Of a DNA stretch of 64,000 bases, positions 53,055 through 62,387 are shown one piece after another. The DNA comes from Sporomusa ovata DSM 2662. GTDB lineage: Bacteria; Bacillota; Negativicutes; Sporomusales; Sporomusaceae. Position 1 is the first letter of the stretch; every line of letters begins with the position of its first letter. A program made the translations under genes and the position numbers. The notes beneath the pieces are model-generated. The model worked only from the letters and a program-made list of their open reading frames with translations, was not told the DNA's origin and did not search any database. The stretch spans positions 1-64,000 of the forward strand of contig NZ_ASXP01000003.1 in the NCBI RefSeq assembly GCF_000445445.1. Direction: 5' to 3'.

Positions 53055-53119
53055 TGATTTCCAACACCCCAATCTAAAAAAATACGTTTTTCATTCCTAT
53101 TGATTTGGCAATCTATATC

Positions 53120-54952
53120 TCACATGGGTTCTATGCACATGCTATCCATGAAATACATACTAAAGGTGGCACTTCCTCCCAATTCGACGTGTTCAATTTT
53201 ATTAGCCTTCTGCCGCAACCCGGTAAACATTCTTTGATCAAGTAAGGCCTTAACGGCCCCGGCGTGAGCGGCATTTCCTGCCGTCTTTAGCTTATGCAGG
53301 CTCACGTTTGGAATAAGACCGATATCCACCGTGCTTGCTAAATTAAGATGGGTAGCAAAGGTTCCCGCCAGCACTATCGAATCTAAATCTGCCACACTCA
53401 AACCGGCGATATCAAGCAATGTCCTCATACCGGCACAAACTGCTCCTTTAGCCAATTGCAACTGACTGATATCGCGTTGGGTTAAAACAATATCTTCACC
53501 GTCTGGATTATAGGCCAAGACAAACTCCCGCTTCTGCTGACCATCACGAATACGCTTTAGCAGTTCTGGCACCAACTGAGCTTGCACCTTCGGATCATTA
53601 GGGTCATTGATTGTTCCTGATTTGCTGATGATCCCGGCCTTACGCATTTGCTGCACTGCTTCAATAAGTCCAGAACCGCATATTCCGGTGGCCACTCCAT
53701 CACCTATGACCGCGAGTGACACGCCCTGCTCATCAATAGCCACCCGCTCAATAGCACCCGGCTGAGCCCGCATACCATGCGTAATTCCCGCCCCTTCAAA
53801 GGCAGGGCCGGCAGCCGTGGAACAAGCCCACATTTTGGTTCCGTCCTGTAAGTACAATTCGCAGTTTGTACCAATATCGATCAGCAAGTGACGCCCTGTA
53901 GCCAGGAGTTCCTCGGCCCCAAGAACAGCTCCCAGCGTATCCCCGCCAACAAAACCGCCTACATTGGGAAATAGAATAACCTTAGCTTGCGGGTGTAGTG
54001 TAAGTCCGGTCGCAGTAGCATCAAGCTCCAAATCTGCATTACACACCGACACAAATGGCGACAGAGCCAAATACGAGACATCGAGTCCCAGAAACAAATG
54101 CTGCATGGTAGTATTACCGACCACAACCGCCTTGTATATTTGGTTGCTATTAATCTCTGCAGCCGTACACAATTTGTTCAGTAAGCTATTAATAGTACCG
54201 GCAACCGCTTCCCGTAATAAAGTCCGGTTGCCCGAACCCTTATTGGCAAATTCAATCCGCGAAATAACATCAGCCCCATAACGCGTCTGGTCATTTTCTG
54301 CCGCCGCCAGCCGAACCATAACCCCTGTCGCCAAATTATACAGTGCAACGGCGATATTGGTTGTACCAATGTCAATGGCCACACCATAAACAGGTACTTG
54401 CTCCGCTCCTGGTAGAACAGCCAGAATTTGATCTTCCCACATAACAGCCGAAACAGCAAAATTCTCTTGTCTTATCACCGGGGACAAGGTTTGTAATTGT
54501 GATAACCCTATTTTAAGGTCAGTAAGCGCACAAGTATCCTGTAATTTTGCCAGCAATCGGTTCCAGTCGCCCCGCTCGTCCTCAAGCGTTGGCAGGTCGA
54601 GGTTAACCTGCACCTGGCTTACACCACAATACTCACTGCTTGCCTGCTCAATAAACAAGAGTCCTTCCTTCCTATCGACATTACCGCCAGCCCCACAGAC
54701 TAAAGCCATTTCTGGCTGGGGTTGAACCAGGCAGGCAAGCCGGACTCCAGTCGCAAGCTCGCCGGCACTAAGTTTTTTGTACTCCTGTTCCGTCGGTGCC
54801 GGTGCGCCGCTTATTATTCGCACTTTACATTTCCCGCATGTCCCCTGCCCATTGCAAATGTTAGTTACCGGTTGGTTATAACGAAGCAAGGTTGCCATTA
54901 GGTTTTCGCCTTCTGCCACAACCAACGATTCCGAGTTGACTTTAATCTGCAT
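53120..54952 (-). CDS. Corrinoid activation protein (RACo-like ASKHA ATPase with [2Fe-2S] domain)
   Basis: 610 residues. An N-terminal ferredoxin domain binds [2Fe-2S] through Cys33, Cys39, Cys42 and Cys74 (CNGQGTCGKC). A linker and the ASKHA ATPase core (DUF4445 type) follow, with YGVAIDIGTTNIAVALYNL, LIDIGTNCELYL and GICGSGLIEAV. RACo-type proteins use ATP to reduce accidentally oxidised Co(II) corrinoid to Co(I), returning MtaC to service. Start at the ATG ending at 54952, GGAGGAGGAG upstream; it overlaps the DUF1638 gene by 11 bp, so they are coupled. Confidence 0.95.
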   Translation of the reverse strand: MQIKVNSESLVVAEGENLMATLLRYNQPVTNICNGQGTCGKCKVRIISGAPAPTEQEYKKLSAGELATGVRLACLVQPQPEMALVCGAGGNVDRKEGLLFIEQASSEYCGVSQVQVNLDLPTLEDERGDWNRLLAKLQDTCALTDLKIGLSQLQTLSPVIRQENFAVSAVMWEDQILAVLPGAEQVPVYGVAIDIGTTNIAVALYNLATGVMVRLAAAENDQTRYGADVISRIEFANKGSGNRTLLREAVAGTINSLLNKLCTAAEINSNQIYKAVVVGNTTMQHLFLGLDVSYLALSPFVSVCNADLELDATATGLTLHPQAKVILFPNVGGFVGGDTLGAVLGAEELLATGRHLLIDIGTNCELYLQDGTKMWACSTAAGPAFEGAGITHGMRAQPGAIERVAIDEQGVSLAVIGDGVATGICGSGLIEAVQQMRKAGIISKSGTINDPNDPKVQAQLVPELLKRIRDGQQKREFVLAYNPDGEDIVLTQRDISQLQLAKGAVCAGMRTLLDIAGLSVADLDSIVLAGTFATHLNLASTVDIGLIPNVSLHKLKTAGNAAHAGAVKALLDQRMFTGLRQKANKIEHVELGGSATFSMYFMDSMCIEPM

Positions 54953-55610
54953 AACTGTTCTCCTCCTCCAATATAATTGGTGTACCAAAAGCCACCCTGA
55001 TAACATCCGGATGGCGCTTCCTGGTAATAACTGCGTTCAATAGCGCAAGATTCCCATCAATCTCACTGACCTTCCAGCCAAAAAAATCGGCAATCTGCCT
55101 GACCTTTTGCCTGTATTGCTCCAGTTTTTTCGCCTCACAGCTGGTTCGGATAAACACGGCTTCCCGGTATGTGCCATAGAGAGTCTGAATTAGGTATTGC
55201 GCATCATCTTCCCCGTACTTATCAACATATTCCAGGTATTCCGCATAAGGGTCCCGGCCATATTCCAACCAGCCCTGACTAAAATAGTAGACCGCTGGAT
55301 TATCCCTAGACAACTCTTGCCGCCGCAAATCTGAGCCTAGTAATAGGCTAATACAATCATGAGCCTTCGGCAGTACCACAGGCACCGTGGCAGATACCAG
55401 CCCCTCTACGGCATGAGAACATCGCCCATAGGTTAGAATAATCATATCATAGTCCTGGGACGCATCAATCTTACGCTGCAGCTCCTTATGCAATTGGTCT
55501 GGAAAAGCATGTAAGGAAAAGTCCAAAAAGTCACAGTCAATAAATGAGGAAACTCCCGTCTCCAGCACTTCATTCTTAGTAGAAAGACAGCCAATCAGCT
55601 TAACTCGCAC
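54942..55610 (-). CDS. DUF1638 protein
   Basis: 222 residues matching DUF1638: VKLIGCLSTKNE, then DMIILTYGRCSHAVEGL, and LPKAHDCISLLLG, with Cys and His residues in all three, possibly metal ligands. DUF1638 genes are frequent in methylamine/methanol corrinoid clusters of methanogens and acetogens but the function is not established. Here the gene overlaps RACo by 11 bp, suggesting a joint role in corrinoid protein activation. It is first in its operon. Confidence 0.88.
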   Translation of the reverse strand: MRVKLIGCLSTKNEVLETGVSSFIDCDFLDFSLHAFPDQLHKELQRKIDASQDYDMIILTYGRCSHAVEGLVSATVPVVLPKAHDCISLLLGSDLRRQELSRDNPAVYYFSQGWLEYGRDPYAEYLEYVDKYGEDDAQYLIQTLYGTYREAVFIRTSCEAKKLEQYRQKVRQIADFFGWKVSEIDGNLALLNAVITRKRHPDVIRVAFGTPIILEEENSYAD

Positions 55611-55787
55611 TTTATCCCTCCCAGTAACCGGATAAGAAGATGGTACTTCCCTAAGACATGACCGTCTGTAGGACGCAGAAAGATAAATAATCCTAAAATT
55701 ACATACTATAATTCAATAATATATACATTCCCTTTTAATGTCAAAGGTTTGTTATTGTTCTTAATTTTATTTTAATAAATATAAGGG

Positions 55788-55821
55788 AGCGGTTATTGTT
55801 TGTTCTCACAATAACCGCCCC
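55788..55821. terminator. Bidirectional terminator after codY
   Basis: GAGCGGTTATTGT and ACAATAACCGCCCC form an 11-bp stem, with A/T-rich flanks on the minus strand side. It separates codY from DUF1638-RACo. Confidence 0.8.
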
Positions 55822-55894
55822 CTGTATTTACCTTACATCCGCGCAACTCAACACGCCCCAGTGGACAATCAATTGTCAAAATAAATATCCTGGC

Positions 55895-56695
55895 TTAGTG
55901 CTTTTTTTTATTAAACTCTTCAATCAGATGTTCATTAAGAATTCTAATATAAGTACCTTTCATGCCCAGCGACTTGGATTCAATCACGCCGGCACTCTCA
56001 AGTTTTCTCAAAGCATTGACAATGACCGACCTGGTGATTCCTGCCCGGTCAGCAATTTTACTGGCCACAATCAAACTCTCATCGCCATCAAGTTCACTCA
56101 GAATATTCATTGCCGCTTCCAGCTCGGAATAGGAAAGCGTACTCAAAGCAACCTGCACGGTAGTTCGTTTGCGAGTCTCTTCCTCCATTCTATCCATCCT
56201 GCCCCGTAGTAAATCCATACCAAGCATTGTGGCACCATATTCAGCCATCACAAGATCATCTTCAGTAAAGTCCGTATCAAACTTGCCAATAACTAAAGAC
56301 CCCAGGCGTTTACCAATTCCAACAACAGGAACTATCAATGTATACTTTTCACCAGCATAAGGGCATTGCAATTGCTCCTTAAACACACAACCACCATTCT
56401 TAGGACGAATATTGCAGGTAGTTTCACGCACACTGCTTAGTACTTTGGTATACCCTTCCGGTAACTGACCATGTTCTAACAAGTCATCCTGCATGACGCC
56501 ACATTCAAATCCCTCATGCAAAGCATGTCCGATAATTGCGCCTTTTTTTCCAATTAGATATACATTAGCTTCCATACACCTACTGAGAAGCTTGGTAACC
56601 TCACTATAATCGACTTTTTCCGTTTTTTGTAACAGATGATTTATTTCCCGCGTCTGTTTCAACAATGTTGTCACTGTATAATCCCGCCTTTCCAA
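55895..56695 (-). CDS. codY: CodY, GTP-sensing global repressor
   Basis: 266 residues, a standard CodY. The N-terminal GAF domain binds branched-chain amino acids; the C-terminal winged helix has the highly conserved ASKIADRAGITRSVIVNALR and LESAGVIESKSLGMKGTYI blocks. CodY represses nutrient-scavenging, sporulation and late genes when amino acids and GTP are plentiful. It is monocistronic here instead of following the hslUV genes. Its control region has two CodY-like boxes, one inside the promoter, which suggests autoregulation. Confidence 0.97.
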   Translation of the reverse strand: MERRDYTVTTLLKQTREINHLLQKTEKVDYSEVTKLLSRCMEANVYLIGKKGAIIGHALHEGFECGVMQDDLLEHGQLPEGYTKVLSSVRETTCNIRPKNGGCVFKEQLQCPYAGEKYTLIVPVVGIGKRLGSLVIGKFDTDFTEDDLVMAEYGATMLGMDLLRGRMDRMEEETRKRTTVQVALSTLSYSELEAAMNILSELDGDESLIVASKIADRAGITRSVIVNALRKLESAGVIESKSLGMKGTYIRILNEHLIEEFNKKKH

Positions 56696-56751
56696 AATTG
56701 AGTACCGCTATTACATCAAAAACATAGATCATCTCTAAGACAATCTATATA

Positions 56752-56766
56752 AATTACTTGAAAATT
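56752..56766 (-). promoter_or_regulatory. CodY-like box in the codY leader
   Basis: AATTTTCAAGTAATT on the minus strand matches AATTTTCWGAAAATT at 12 of 15 positions. It lies between promoter and start codon, where bound CodY would block elongation. Confidence 0.5.
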
Positions 56767-56868
56767 CCGTAAAATAATTCTGGGTGTTAACGACAGCTCA
56801 AGATCTTGTCTCTTCACCTTCAGTTACTGTGCAACTCTCAAGTACTTACATATTATCCCTACTTTATC

Positions 56869-56897
56869 ATTATACCATGAATTTTACGTAAATTCAA
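56869..56897 (-). promoter_or_regulatory. codY promoter with CodY-like box in the spacer
   Basis: TTGAAT (56892-56897), 17-base spacer, TATAAT (56869-56874). Bases 56880-56894 read AATTTTACGTAAATT, a near-palindrome that matches the CodY consensus at 12 of 15 positions and spans spacer and -35. Confidence 0.65.
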
Positions 56898-56930
56898 AAT
56901 GATAATCCATTTTTAAGTCTTATTTGAAAA

Positions 56931-56965
56931 TAAATCGGTAAGCTATCAACTAGCTTACCGGTTTA
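56931..56965 (-). terminator. Terminator of the gene at 57046
   Basis: TAAATCGGTAAGCTA and TAGCTTACCGGTTTA pair with one G-T; a T-rich tail follows on the minus strand. Confidence 0.8.
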
Positions 56966-57045
56966 TTCTTTAACAAGTACATGTCCATACTTGCCAACCA
57001 ACTGTATTTAGCAGCTAGTGGAGACTGTTTCCTGCAAGTTCCAAA

Positions 57046-57549
57046 CTATTTAACTATCCGAATCTGATCTAGCCAGTCATGGATTTTTTCAAATAATAGG
57101 CCCACAACAAACCATGCCGGAGCATAATCCAAGCGAATTAACCCATGTATATTGAAGACATCCCGGGAATAATCCCAGGGTATAGTGCCAATCACAACGT
57201 TTAGTATCCAACCAGTAAGGTACTCAACAGCAAAATAGAGTAGCATCCAGACAGTGCCGCGCCCCCACACCGGCCAGCCCCTGATTACGTCATGCAGTGG
57301 CTCAAATAACAATGCTAAACCATATATCGGAAACATCCATAAGTAGGTTTTGGCTGTCAAGCACATATCTCCGTTTACTAGCGAACCTGCACCTGTCCAG
57401 ATAATTTCGAGACACCAGCCAACTATTCCGTAAATGACAAAGTGTACCATATTCATAGTGTAAACCTGCACCAAGTGATTATTCACGGTTTTAGAAAATC
57501 GTTTATGTTCCTGCTCAACCAGGTCCGTGGGATAACCCTCGCGAACCAT
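57046..57549 (-). CDS. Membrane protein of the ABC_trans_CmpB/YjdF-like type
   Basis: 167 residues with about four membrane segments. FVIYGIVGWCLEIIWTGAGS resembles the signature of PF06541 (putative ABC transporter type IV), followed by YLWMFPIYGLALLFEPLHD and EYLTGWILNVVIGTIPWDYS. No ATPase partner is nearby, and family members are mostly of unknown function. The ATG ending at 57549 lies only two bases after GGAGG, so the true start may differ slightly. Monocistronic with a good terminator. Confidence 0.75.
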   Translation of the reverse strand: MVREGYPTDLVEQEHKRFSKTVNNHLVQVYTMNMVHFVIYGIVGWCLEIIWTGAGSLVNGDMCLTAKTYLWMFPIYGLALLFEPLHDVIRGWPVWGRGTVWMLLYFAVEYLTGWILNVVIGTIPWDYSRDVFNIHGLIRLDYAPAWFVVGLLFEKIHDWLDQIRIVK

Positions 57550-57734
57550 TTCCTCCGCATTCAGTACAACGTATTTTTTAAGTTAGAATTATGTCTGTCG
57601 GGCAAATCAAAAGGCCGCTAGGGGAAGTATAGACCCCTGCGACCAATTTCGTAGCATAACGTGCTTTATATTTCACTCCGTGATGATTACACCCTCCGGC
57701 TTTTTCATCGTTGTCTGCCTAATCTGCTTGGCAG

Positions 57735-57968
57735 CTAACAACCTTCACAATACTGGATTTCCTTGTAGCTTAACAATAACTGGTCATATACTTCTTCTGC
57801 TTCGGCCTTGCCTTGAATGACCAGCCAGATATTTTTGTATCCCAGCCAATTTCCCATTACAGATTTAGTCGTTCCATCTTGAAAAATAATAGTAGTTGCT
57901 TGGTCACTCGTTTTAGATACAATGTCTTCGGCGATGACCCGAATTTCAGATTCCGTCATTTTTTGCAT
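57735..57968 (-). CDS. Small protein of unknown function
   Basis: 77 residues with TGGAGG ahead of the ATG ending at 57968. Mixed alpha/beta composition (MTESEIRVIAEDIVSKT, then TTIIFQDGTTKSVMGNWLGYKNIWLVIQG), ending in YCEGC. Not recognised. It is divergent from the spore germination operon by about 290 bp. Confidence 0.65.
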   Translation of the reverse strand: MQKMTESEIRVIAEDIVSKTSDQATTIIFQDGTTKSVMGNWLGYKNIWLVIQGKAEAEEVYDQLLLSYKEIQYCEGC

Positions 57969-58253
57969 TTTTTCCTCCAGCTAAGGCTTTCCGTTCATAA
58001 AGCCAAATATTTTGGGCTTACCAGCCAACCCCACTTTTTACATCTTTCACCTCCATATGCACATTTTTACAGTGTTGACACTTTCCTTGCCATATATTCG
58101 ATAAAAACGTCCGCAAACCCTGCAGTTATCTGAATTTGTTGGATCTTTCTCTCGGCCATTAAGGGGGCATGTTAGCATCCAAAAAATAACACATAAATAC
58201 CAGAGTATTTATAATACTAGATAATGGGAGAGTACCCAGCGGAGAGGAGCGCC

Positions 58254-59921
58254 ATGAAACACTTAAGAAACCCTTGTTGTTTTAAAAAACTATCGGCTCA
58301 AATACCGGCAGCTTCACTCGCCAACGCCAATGAAAACCTGAATGCACTTAACCAGTTGACCGCCGAAAGTAATGAAATTGCCGAAGAACTAAACCAAATC
58401 GCCCAACAACTCATGTCGCCTGGTTTGGATAAGGCCAACTATAAAAACATCCAAGTTTTTCCAACTGCTGATGAAAACTTCAAATTCATAACCAGTATTC
58501 TGGGAAAAAGCATTGGGTTGATTACAGGGAAATATGATATTTTAGCAGGAAAAGCACAAGCCGGGGTAGCTTATATTGAAAGTATCACTAATCAGGAACT
58601 GGTAAGCCACCAGATACTAGCGCCTCTTCTTAAGGGGAAAGCAGATGAAAACACCACTTTTGATACTATACTTACACTGATACAGGCAAAATTCATAGCT
58701 GTACCCAATATAAAAACCACCAACCGTCTGGAGCAGGTTGTAGAAGACCTGTTAACCGGGAATACAGCACTGTTTATCAATGGCATACATACGGCCCTCA
58801 TTATTGACAGCCGCAAGATTGAAAAACGTTCAATAGAAAAGCCTGATAATGAAGGCACAGTACTGTCAAGCCTGGAAGCCTTTATTGAAGATATAGAAAT
58901 AAACTGCAGTATGATTATTAAAAGACTGCCAATACCCAACCTGCGTTTCGAATTATTTTCAGTGGGGGTACTCTCAAAAACAAAAGTAAAATTGGTATGG
59001 ATTGAAGGTATAGCCAATGCCGGCATTGTTGCCGAAGCCCGCCGGCGCATACAAAAGATAGATATCGATACTGTTGACGGTATCGGTGTTTTGGCAGAGC
59101 TTATTGAAGATACACCCCTCTCCATATTCCCCAAATATCACCAGACCCAACGCCCGGATCTTGCCGCCAAAGCATTAACAAATGGGCAATTTGCTGTGCT
59201 TTGCAACAACAGTCCCTTTGCCTTTTTAGCCCCGATAGCATTTTGGGACAATTTCAAATCAATGGATGATTACGCTGAACTGACTATTACTGCCTGCTAT
59301 TTAAGGCTTGGCCGTATCATAGCGTATGCAGTTTCTGTTATTATTTCCCCGCTGTATTTAGCCTTCGTAACGTATAATCAAATCATAGTACCTCAATCCC
59401 TGGCAGTAGCTATAGCGACAGGCCGGGAAGGTGTACCCTTTCCATCTGGTGTGGAACTTCTGCTCATGACTTTTGGTATGACTATTATTCGTGAAGCAGC
59501 CCTGCGTATTCCGGGGTCGGTCGGTTACTTTATCGGTACACTTGCGGCGGTAGTTATTGGACAAGCTGCCGTTTCGGCAGGTTATGTAAGTGCTTCGATC
59601 ATCATCGTAGTAGCTATTTCTGAAATCTCGTCATTTGCTGTGGTAACAACTACAATTACATACACTTCCAGGCTGCTAAATTATTCTTTTATTATCCTAG
59701 CCGGTTTTTTGGGGATGTTTGGATTAATAAGCGGTATTGTTATCGTTTTTTGGCATCTGGCATCACTGGAATCTTTCGGTGTTCCCTATCTCTACCCGTT
59801 TGTCCCCTTTGATTTGGAAGGCATGAAAGATACCTTCATCCGTATGCGTTTAAGCGTTTTGAAAAAACGATTACGAATACTAGCTCCTTTCAACCGCGTG
59901 AGAATGGGAAATGACAAATGA
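58254..59921 (+). CDS. gerAA: Spore germination protein, GerA family (A subunit)
   Basis: 555 residues from the ATG at 58254 (GAGAGGAG upstream). The N-terminal soluble half has the GerA-type IKRLPIPNLRFELFSVGVLSKTKVKLVWI region, and the later part has about five membrane segments with VPFPSGVELLLMTFGMTIIREAALRIPGSVG. GerAA is the large membrane subunit of nutrient germinant receptors in the inner membrane of the spore. It leads the A-B-C operon. Such operons are read by sigma G in the forespore; no convincing sigma G promoter was found. Confidence 0.95.
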   Translation: MKHLRNPCCFKKLSAQIPAASLANANENLNALNQLTAESNEIAEELNQIAQQLMSPGLDKANYKNIQVFPTADENFKFITSILGKSIGLITGKYDILAGKAQAGVAYIESITNQELVSHQILAPLLKGKADENTTFDTILTLIQAKFIAVPNIKTTNRLEQVVEDLLTGNTALFINGIHTALIIDSRKIEKRSIEKPDNEGTVLSSLEAFIEDIEINCSMIIKRLPIPNLRFELFSVGVLSKTKVKLVWIEGIANAGIVAEARRRIQKIDIDTVDGIGVLAELIEDTPLSIFPKYHQTQRPDLAAKALTNGQFAVLCNNSPFAFLAPIAFWDNFKSMDDYAELTITACYLRLGRIIAYAVSVIISPLYLAFVTYNQIIVPQSLAVAIATGREGVPFPSGVELLLMTFGMTIIREAALRIPGSVGYFIGTLAAVVIGQAAVSAGYVSASIIIVVAISEISSFAVVTTTITYTSRLLNYSFIILAGFLGMFGLISGIVIVFWHLASLESFGVPYLYPFVPFDLEGMKDTFIRMRLSVLKKRLRILAPFNRVRMGNDK

Positions 59922-59960
59922 GGTCATCCGTAAAAAAGCTATAGACGGGAACGTGAATTT

Positions 59961-61061
59961 ATGCTGGAGAAGGTCAAAATTACACGGGAGCAAACTATTT
60001 TTCTTGTGTTTATCGGTGCACTCGGAAATATTGTATACACTCATACCTGGATTGATCCTAATACAGACCGGGCTGCCTGGGTTGCATCTTTAGCAGGTAT
60101 TTTACTGGTAATTCCCTTTGCCGTATGGATATTATACCTGGGTAAGCAGCAACCAGGAGGTACGATTTTCGACATCCTGGAATCGGGTTTAGGAAAAATA
60201 TTCTGTGTTATTGTCAGCGGACTATATATTTTTTTAAATATTGCCTTAGCAGTTACAATACTAAACATGTTTACCGAATTGATTAAGACGTTTTTTCTTA
60301 TATATACACCACGCTGGCTAATTATACTAGTAATGGTTTCGATCTCAGTACTGCTTCTAAGTAACGGCATCAAAGTTCTGGCAAGAACGGTTGAAATTCT
60401 GACAGTAATCGGTCTTCTCAATTTCTTCATTAGTTTTATATTTGCTTTTCCCAATTATATTCATCCAGAATATGTTATTCCCATCTTTGATACCTCACTG
60501 CTGGGATGCATCAAAGGAACTTTATTTTTATCCGGAACTGCCTCTGAATGTCTGCTGCTTTTAATGGTTATCGTGCGGTTTATACCTGATCCGGGAAAAC
60601 ACTATATGTGGGTGGTAATAGGCTTGGCGGCCTGTTCTGTTATTTTTTCTTCAGCAATACTGATTATTATCGCGATGCTAAGTCCGGAGCTTGCAGCACG
60701 TATCGCCTTCGGAGCGGTCAACGCGGCTAAAATTATCAAAGTTGGCGAATTCATTCGCGGCTTAGAGGTCTTTATCTTCGGCACGTATCAATTTATCGCT
60801 TTGGGCAAAACTACGTTTTACCTATATTGTGCGTGGACTGCGGCCAAAAAAATGTTCAACAACTGGAAACCAGAAATCCAGCTGCTTTTTCTGGCAGTGA
60901 TGATCTTCGTTCCGTCACTGTGGCTCAACTCCTACAATAAGGCTTATTATTTGGCAGTATTATTGGGCTATAGTATTTTACCTTTTTCGATATTTGTTCT
61001 ACTGCTTGCTTCTATTAGTATTATGCTAATAAAAAAAAGAACGGGAAGTACGTTAAAATGA
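59961..61061 (+). CDS. gerAB: Spore germination protein, GerB family (B subunit)
   Basis: 366 residues with ten or so membrane helices, of the APC-like GerAB/spore permease family: ITREQTIFLVFIGALGNIVYTH at the start, then GILLVIPFAVWILYLGK and IFDILESGLGKIF. GerAB binds the germinant, often an amino acid. It starts 39 bp after gerAA, and its stop overlaps gerAC in ATGA. Confidence 0.95.
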   Translation: MLEKVKITREQTIFLVFIGALGNIVYTHTWIDPNTDRAAWVASLAGILLVIPFAVWILYLGKQQPGGTIFDILESGLGKIFCVIVSGLYIFLNIALAVTILNMFTELIKTFFLIYTPRWLIILVMVSISVLLLSNGIKVLARTVEILTVIGLLNFFISFIFAFPNYIHPEYVIPIFDTSLLGCIKGTLFLSGTASECLLLLMVIVRFIPDPGKHYMWVVIGLAACSVIFSSAILIIIAMLSPELAARIAFGAVNAAKIIKVGEFIRGLEVFIFGTYQFIALGKTTFYLYCAWTAAKKMFNNWKPEIQLLFLAVMIFVPSLWLNSYNKAYYLAVLLGYSILPFSIFVLLLASISIMLIKKRTGSTLK

Positions 61062-62299
61062 ATACAAGAATGCTGTTGCTAGCTTGCACTATGCTAGTAT
61101 TGCTTGTCCTGCCAGGGTGCTGGGATTATGCGGAATATGAAGATTTTGTACAGATTATTGGCATGGGTATGGACTACAATAATGAAACACAAGAAATAAC
61201 ACTAACTATCGTATATCAACCAACAGAAAGGAAAAGCAGTTCCCAGCCAGATGCTGCAACTAAATCCGGGGTTCAGCAGATTGTCCATTCGGCGACAGAT
61301 AAAACTTTGATCGGCACGGTAACAAAGCTTCAGGAAGTAGTTCACAAAAAGCTGTTCTACGGTTATGTAAAAACGGTTGTTATTGGTGAAGAAGCAGCAA
61401 GATACAATATGATGGATGCAATTGATCTTTTCGACCGTTCACCAGCCTTACATAGCTCTGCCTATCTGGCGATTACCTCAGGCAAGGCGGCGGATGTGCT
61501 CCAAACCATTGACCCGTACCAAACAATACCCTCTGCTGAAAAAATCCAAGACTTGATCTATTTCGCCCCAAACACCGGCCTTGCCTATGTGGTTACAATA
61601 AATACCTTTCAAGAAATGCTGGCCATTGGCGGCTGGGAGGCAACAGTACCGCACATCATTGCTGTCGCTGCAAAATCACAGAAGGAGGAAACTAAAAGCT
61701 CAACCCATGAGCAGATGAGGCTTAACGAAGAACGTAAAGGAGCCCACAGAGTTTCCGGGCTGGCGGCCTTTAAAGGAGAAAAATTTGTGGGCTGGCTGGA
61801 CGAAAAAGAGAGCCAGGGTTTTTGCTGGATTACCGGAAAAAAAATACAAGCTTACACCGTATCAGAACCATCAAGCGTTGGCGGTACAGATGAAATATTA
61901 TATTATGCGGTGACTGACTCGAACAGTAAAATAAAAGTCCAAATGGAAAACGGTACGCCGGTTATCTATGTGGATATCAAGGCAACTGCTGTTTTACGGA
62001 AATCCTCCCGCGACAAGGGTTCAGAATTTTTATTGCTTGAAGAAATAAACATTGCGGAACAGAAGCTGGCAGATCACATTCGTTCCGATGTTGATGCGGC
62101 ATTAAATAAAGGACAAAAGGAATTGCAAGCAGACATATTCGGGTTTGGCTTCGCCTTATTTAGGAAATCACCACCCTTATGGAAAAATGAGTATGAGGCC
62201 AAATGGGCAGATATTTTCCCTGATATACCAGTACATGTAACTATTGATGTAACCGTACCAAATACCGGTACAAACATAAAACGGCTGATAGTAAAGTAA
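61058..62299 (+). CDS. gerAC: Spore germination lipoprotein, GerC family (C subunit)
   Basis: 413 residues. A lipoprotein signal peptide ends in the lipobox LPGC with Cys at residue 21, followed by WDYAEYEDF, and domain motifs such as QIIGMGMDYN, KTVVIGEEAARY and the C-terminal DVDAALNKGQKELQADIFGFG. GerAC is the lipid-anchored outer subunit of the receptor. It overlaps gerAB by 4 bp and ends the operon. Confidence 0.95.
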   Translation: MNTRMLLLACTMLVLLVLPGCWDYAEYEDFVQIIGMGMDYNNETQEITLTIVYQPTERKSSSQPDAATKSGVQQIVHSATDKTLIGTVTKLQEVVHKKLFYGYVKTVVIGEEAARYNMMDAIDLFDRSPALHSSAYLAITSGKAADVLQTIDPYQTIPSAEKIQDLIYFAPNTGLAYVVTINTFQEMLAIGGWEATVPHIIAVAAKSQKEETKSSTHEQMRLNEERKGAHRVSGLAAFKGEKFVGWLDEKESQGFCWITGKKIQAYTVSEPSSVGGTDEILYYAVTDSNSKIKVQMENGTPVIYVDIKATAVLRKSSRDKGSEFLLLEEINIAEQKLADHIRSDVDAALNKGQKELQADIFGFGFALFRKSPPLWKNEYEAKWADIFPDIPVHVTIDVTVPNTGTNIKRLIVK

Positions 62300-62387
62300 C
62301 CACGTTGCGTTTCTCTGATTAAAAATATAATAATGGGGAAAATAAAGCTATACAATTACAAACGGGATACTACCGGAGGAGCAAGAC

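Noticed and set aside
58130..58253. Sigma G promoter before the germination operon
   Set aside because: Candidate -35/-10 pairs have wrong spacing or poor matches; expected from biology but not supported by the sequence.
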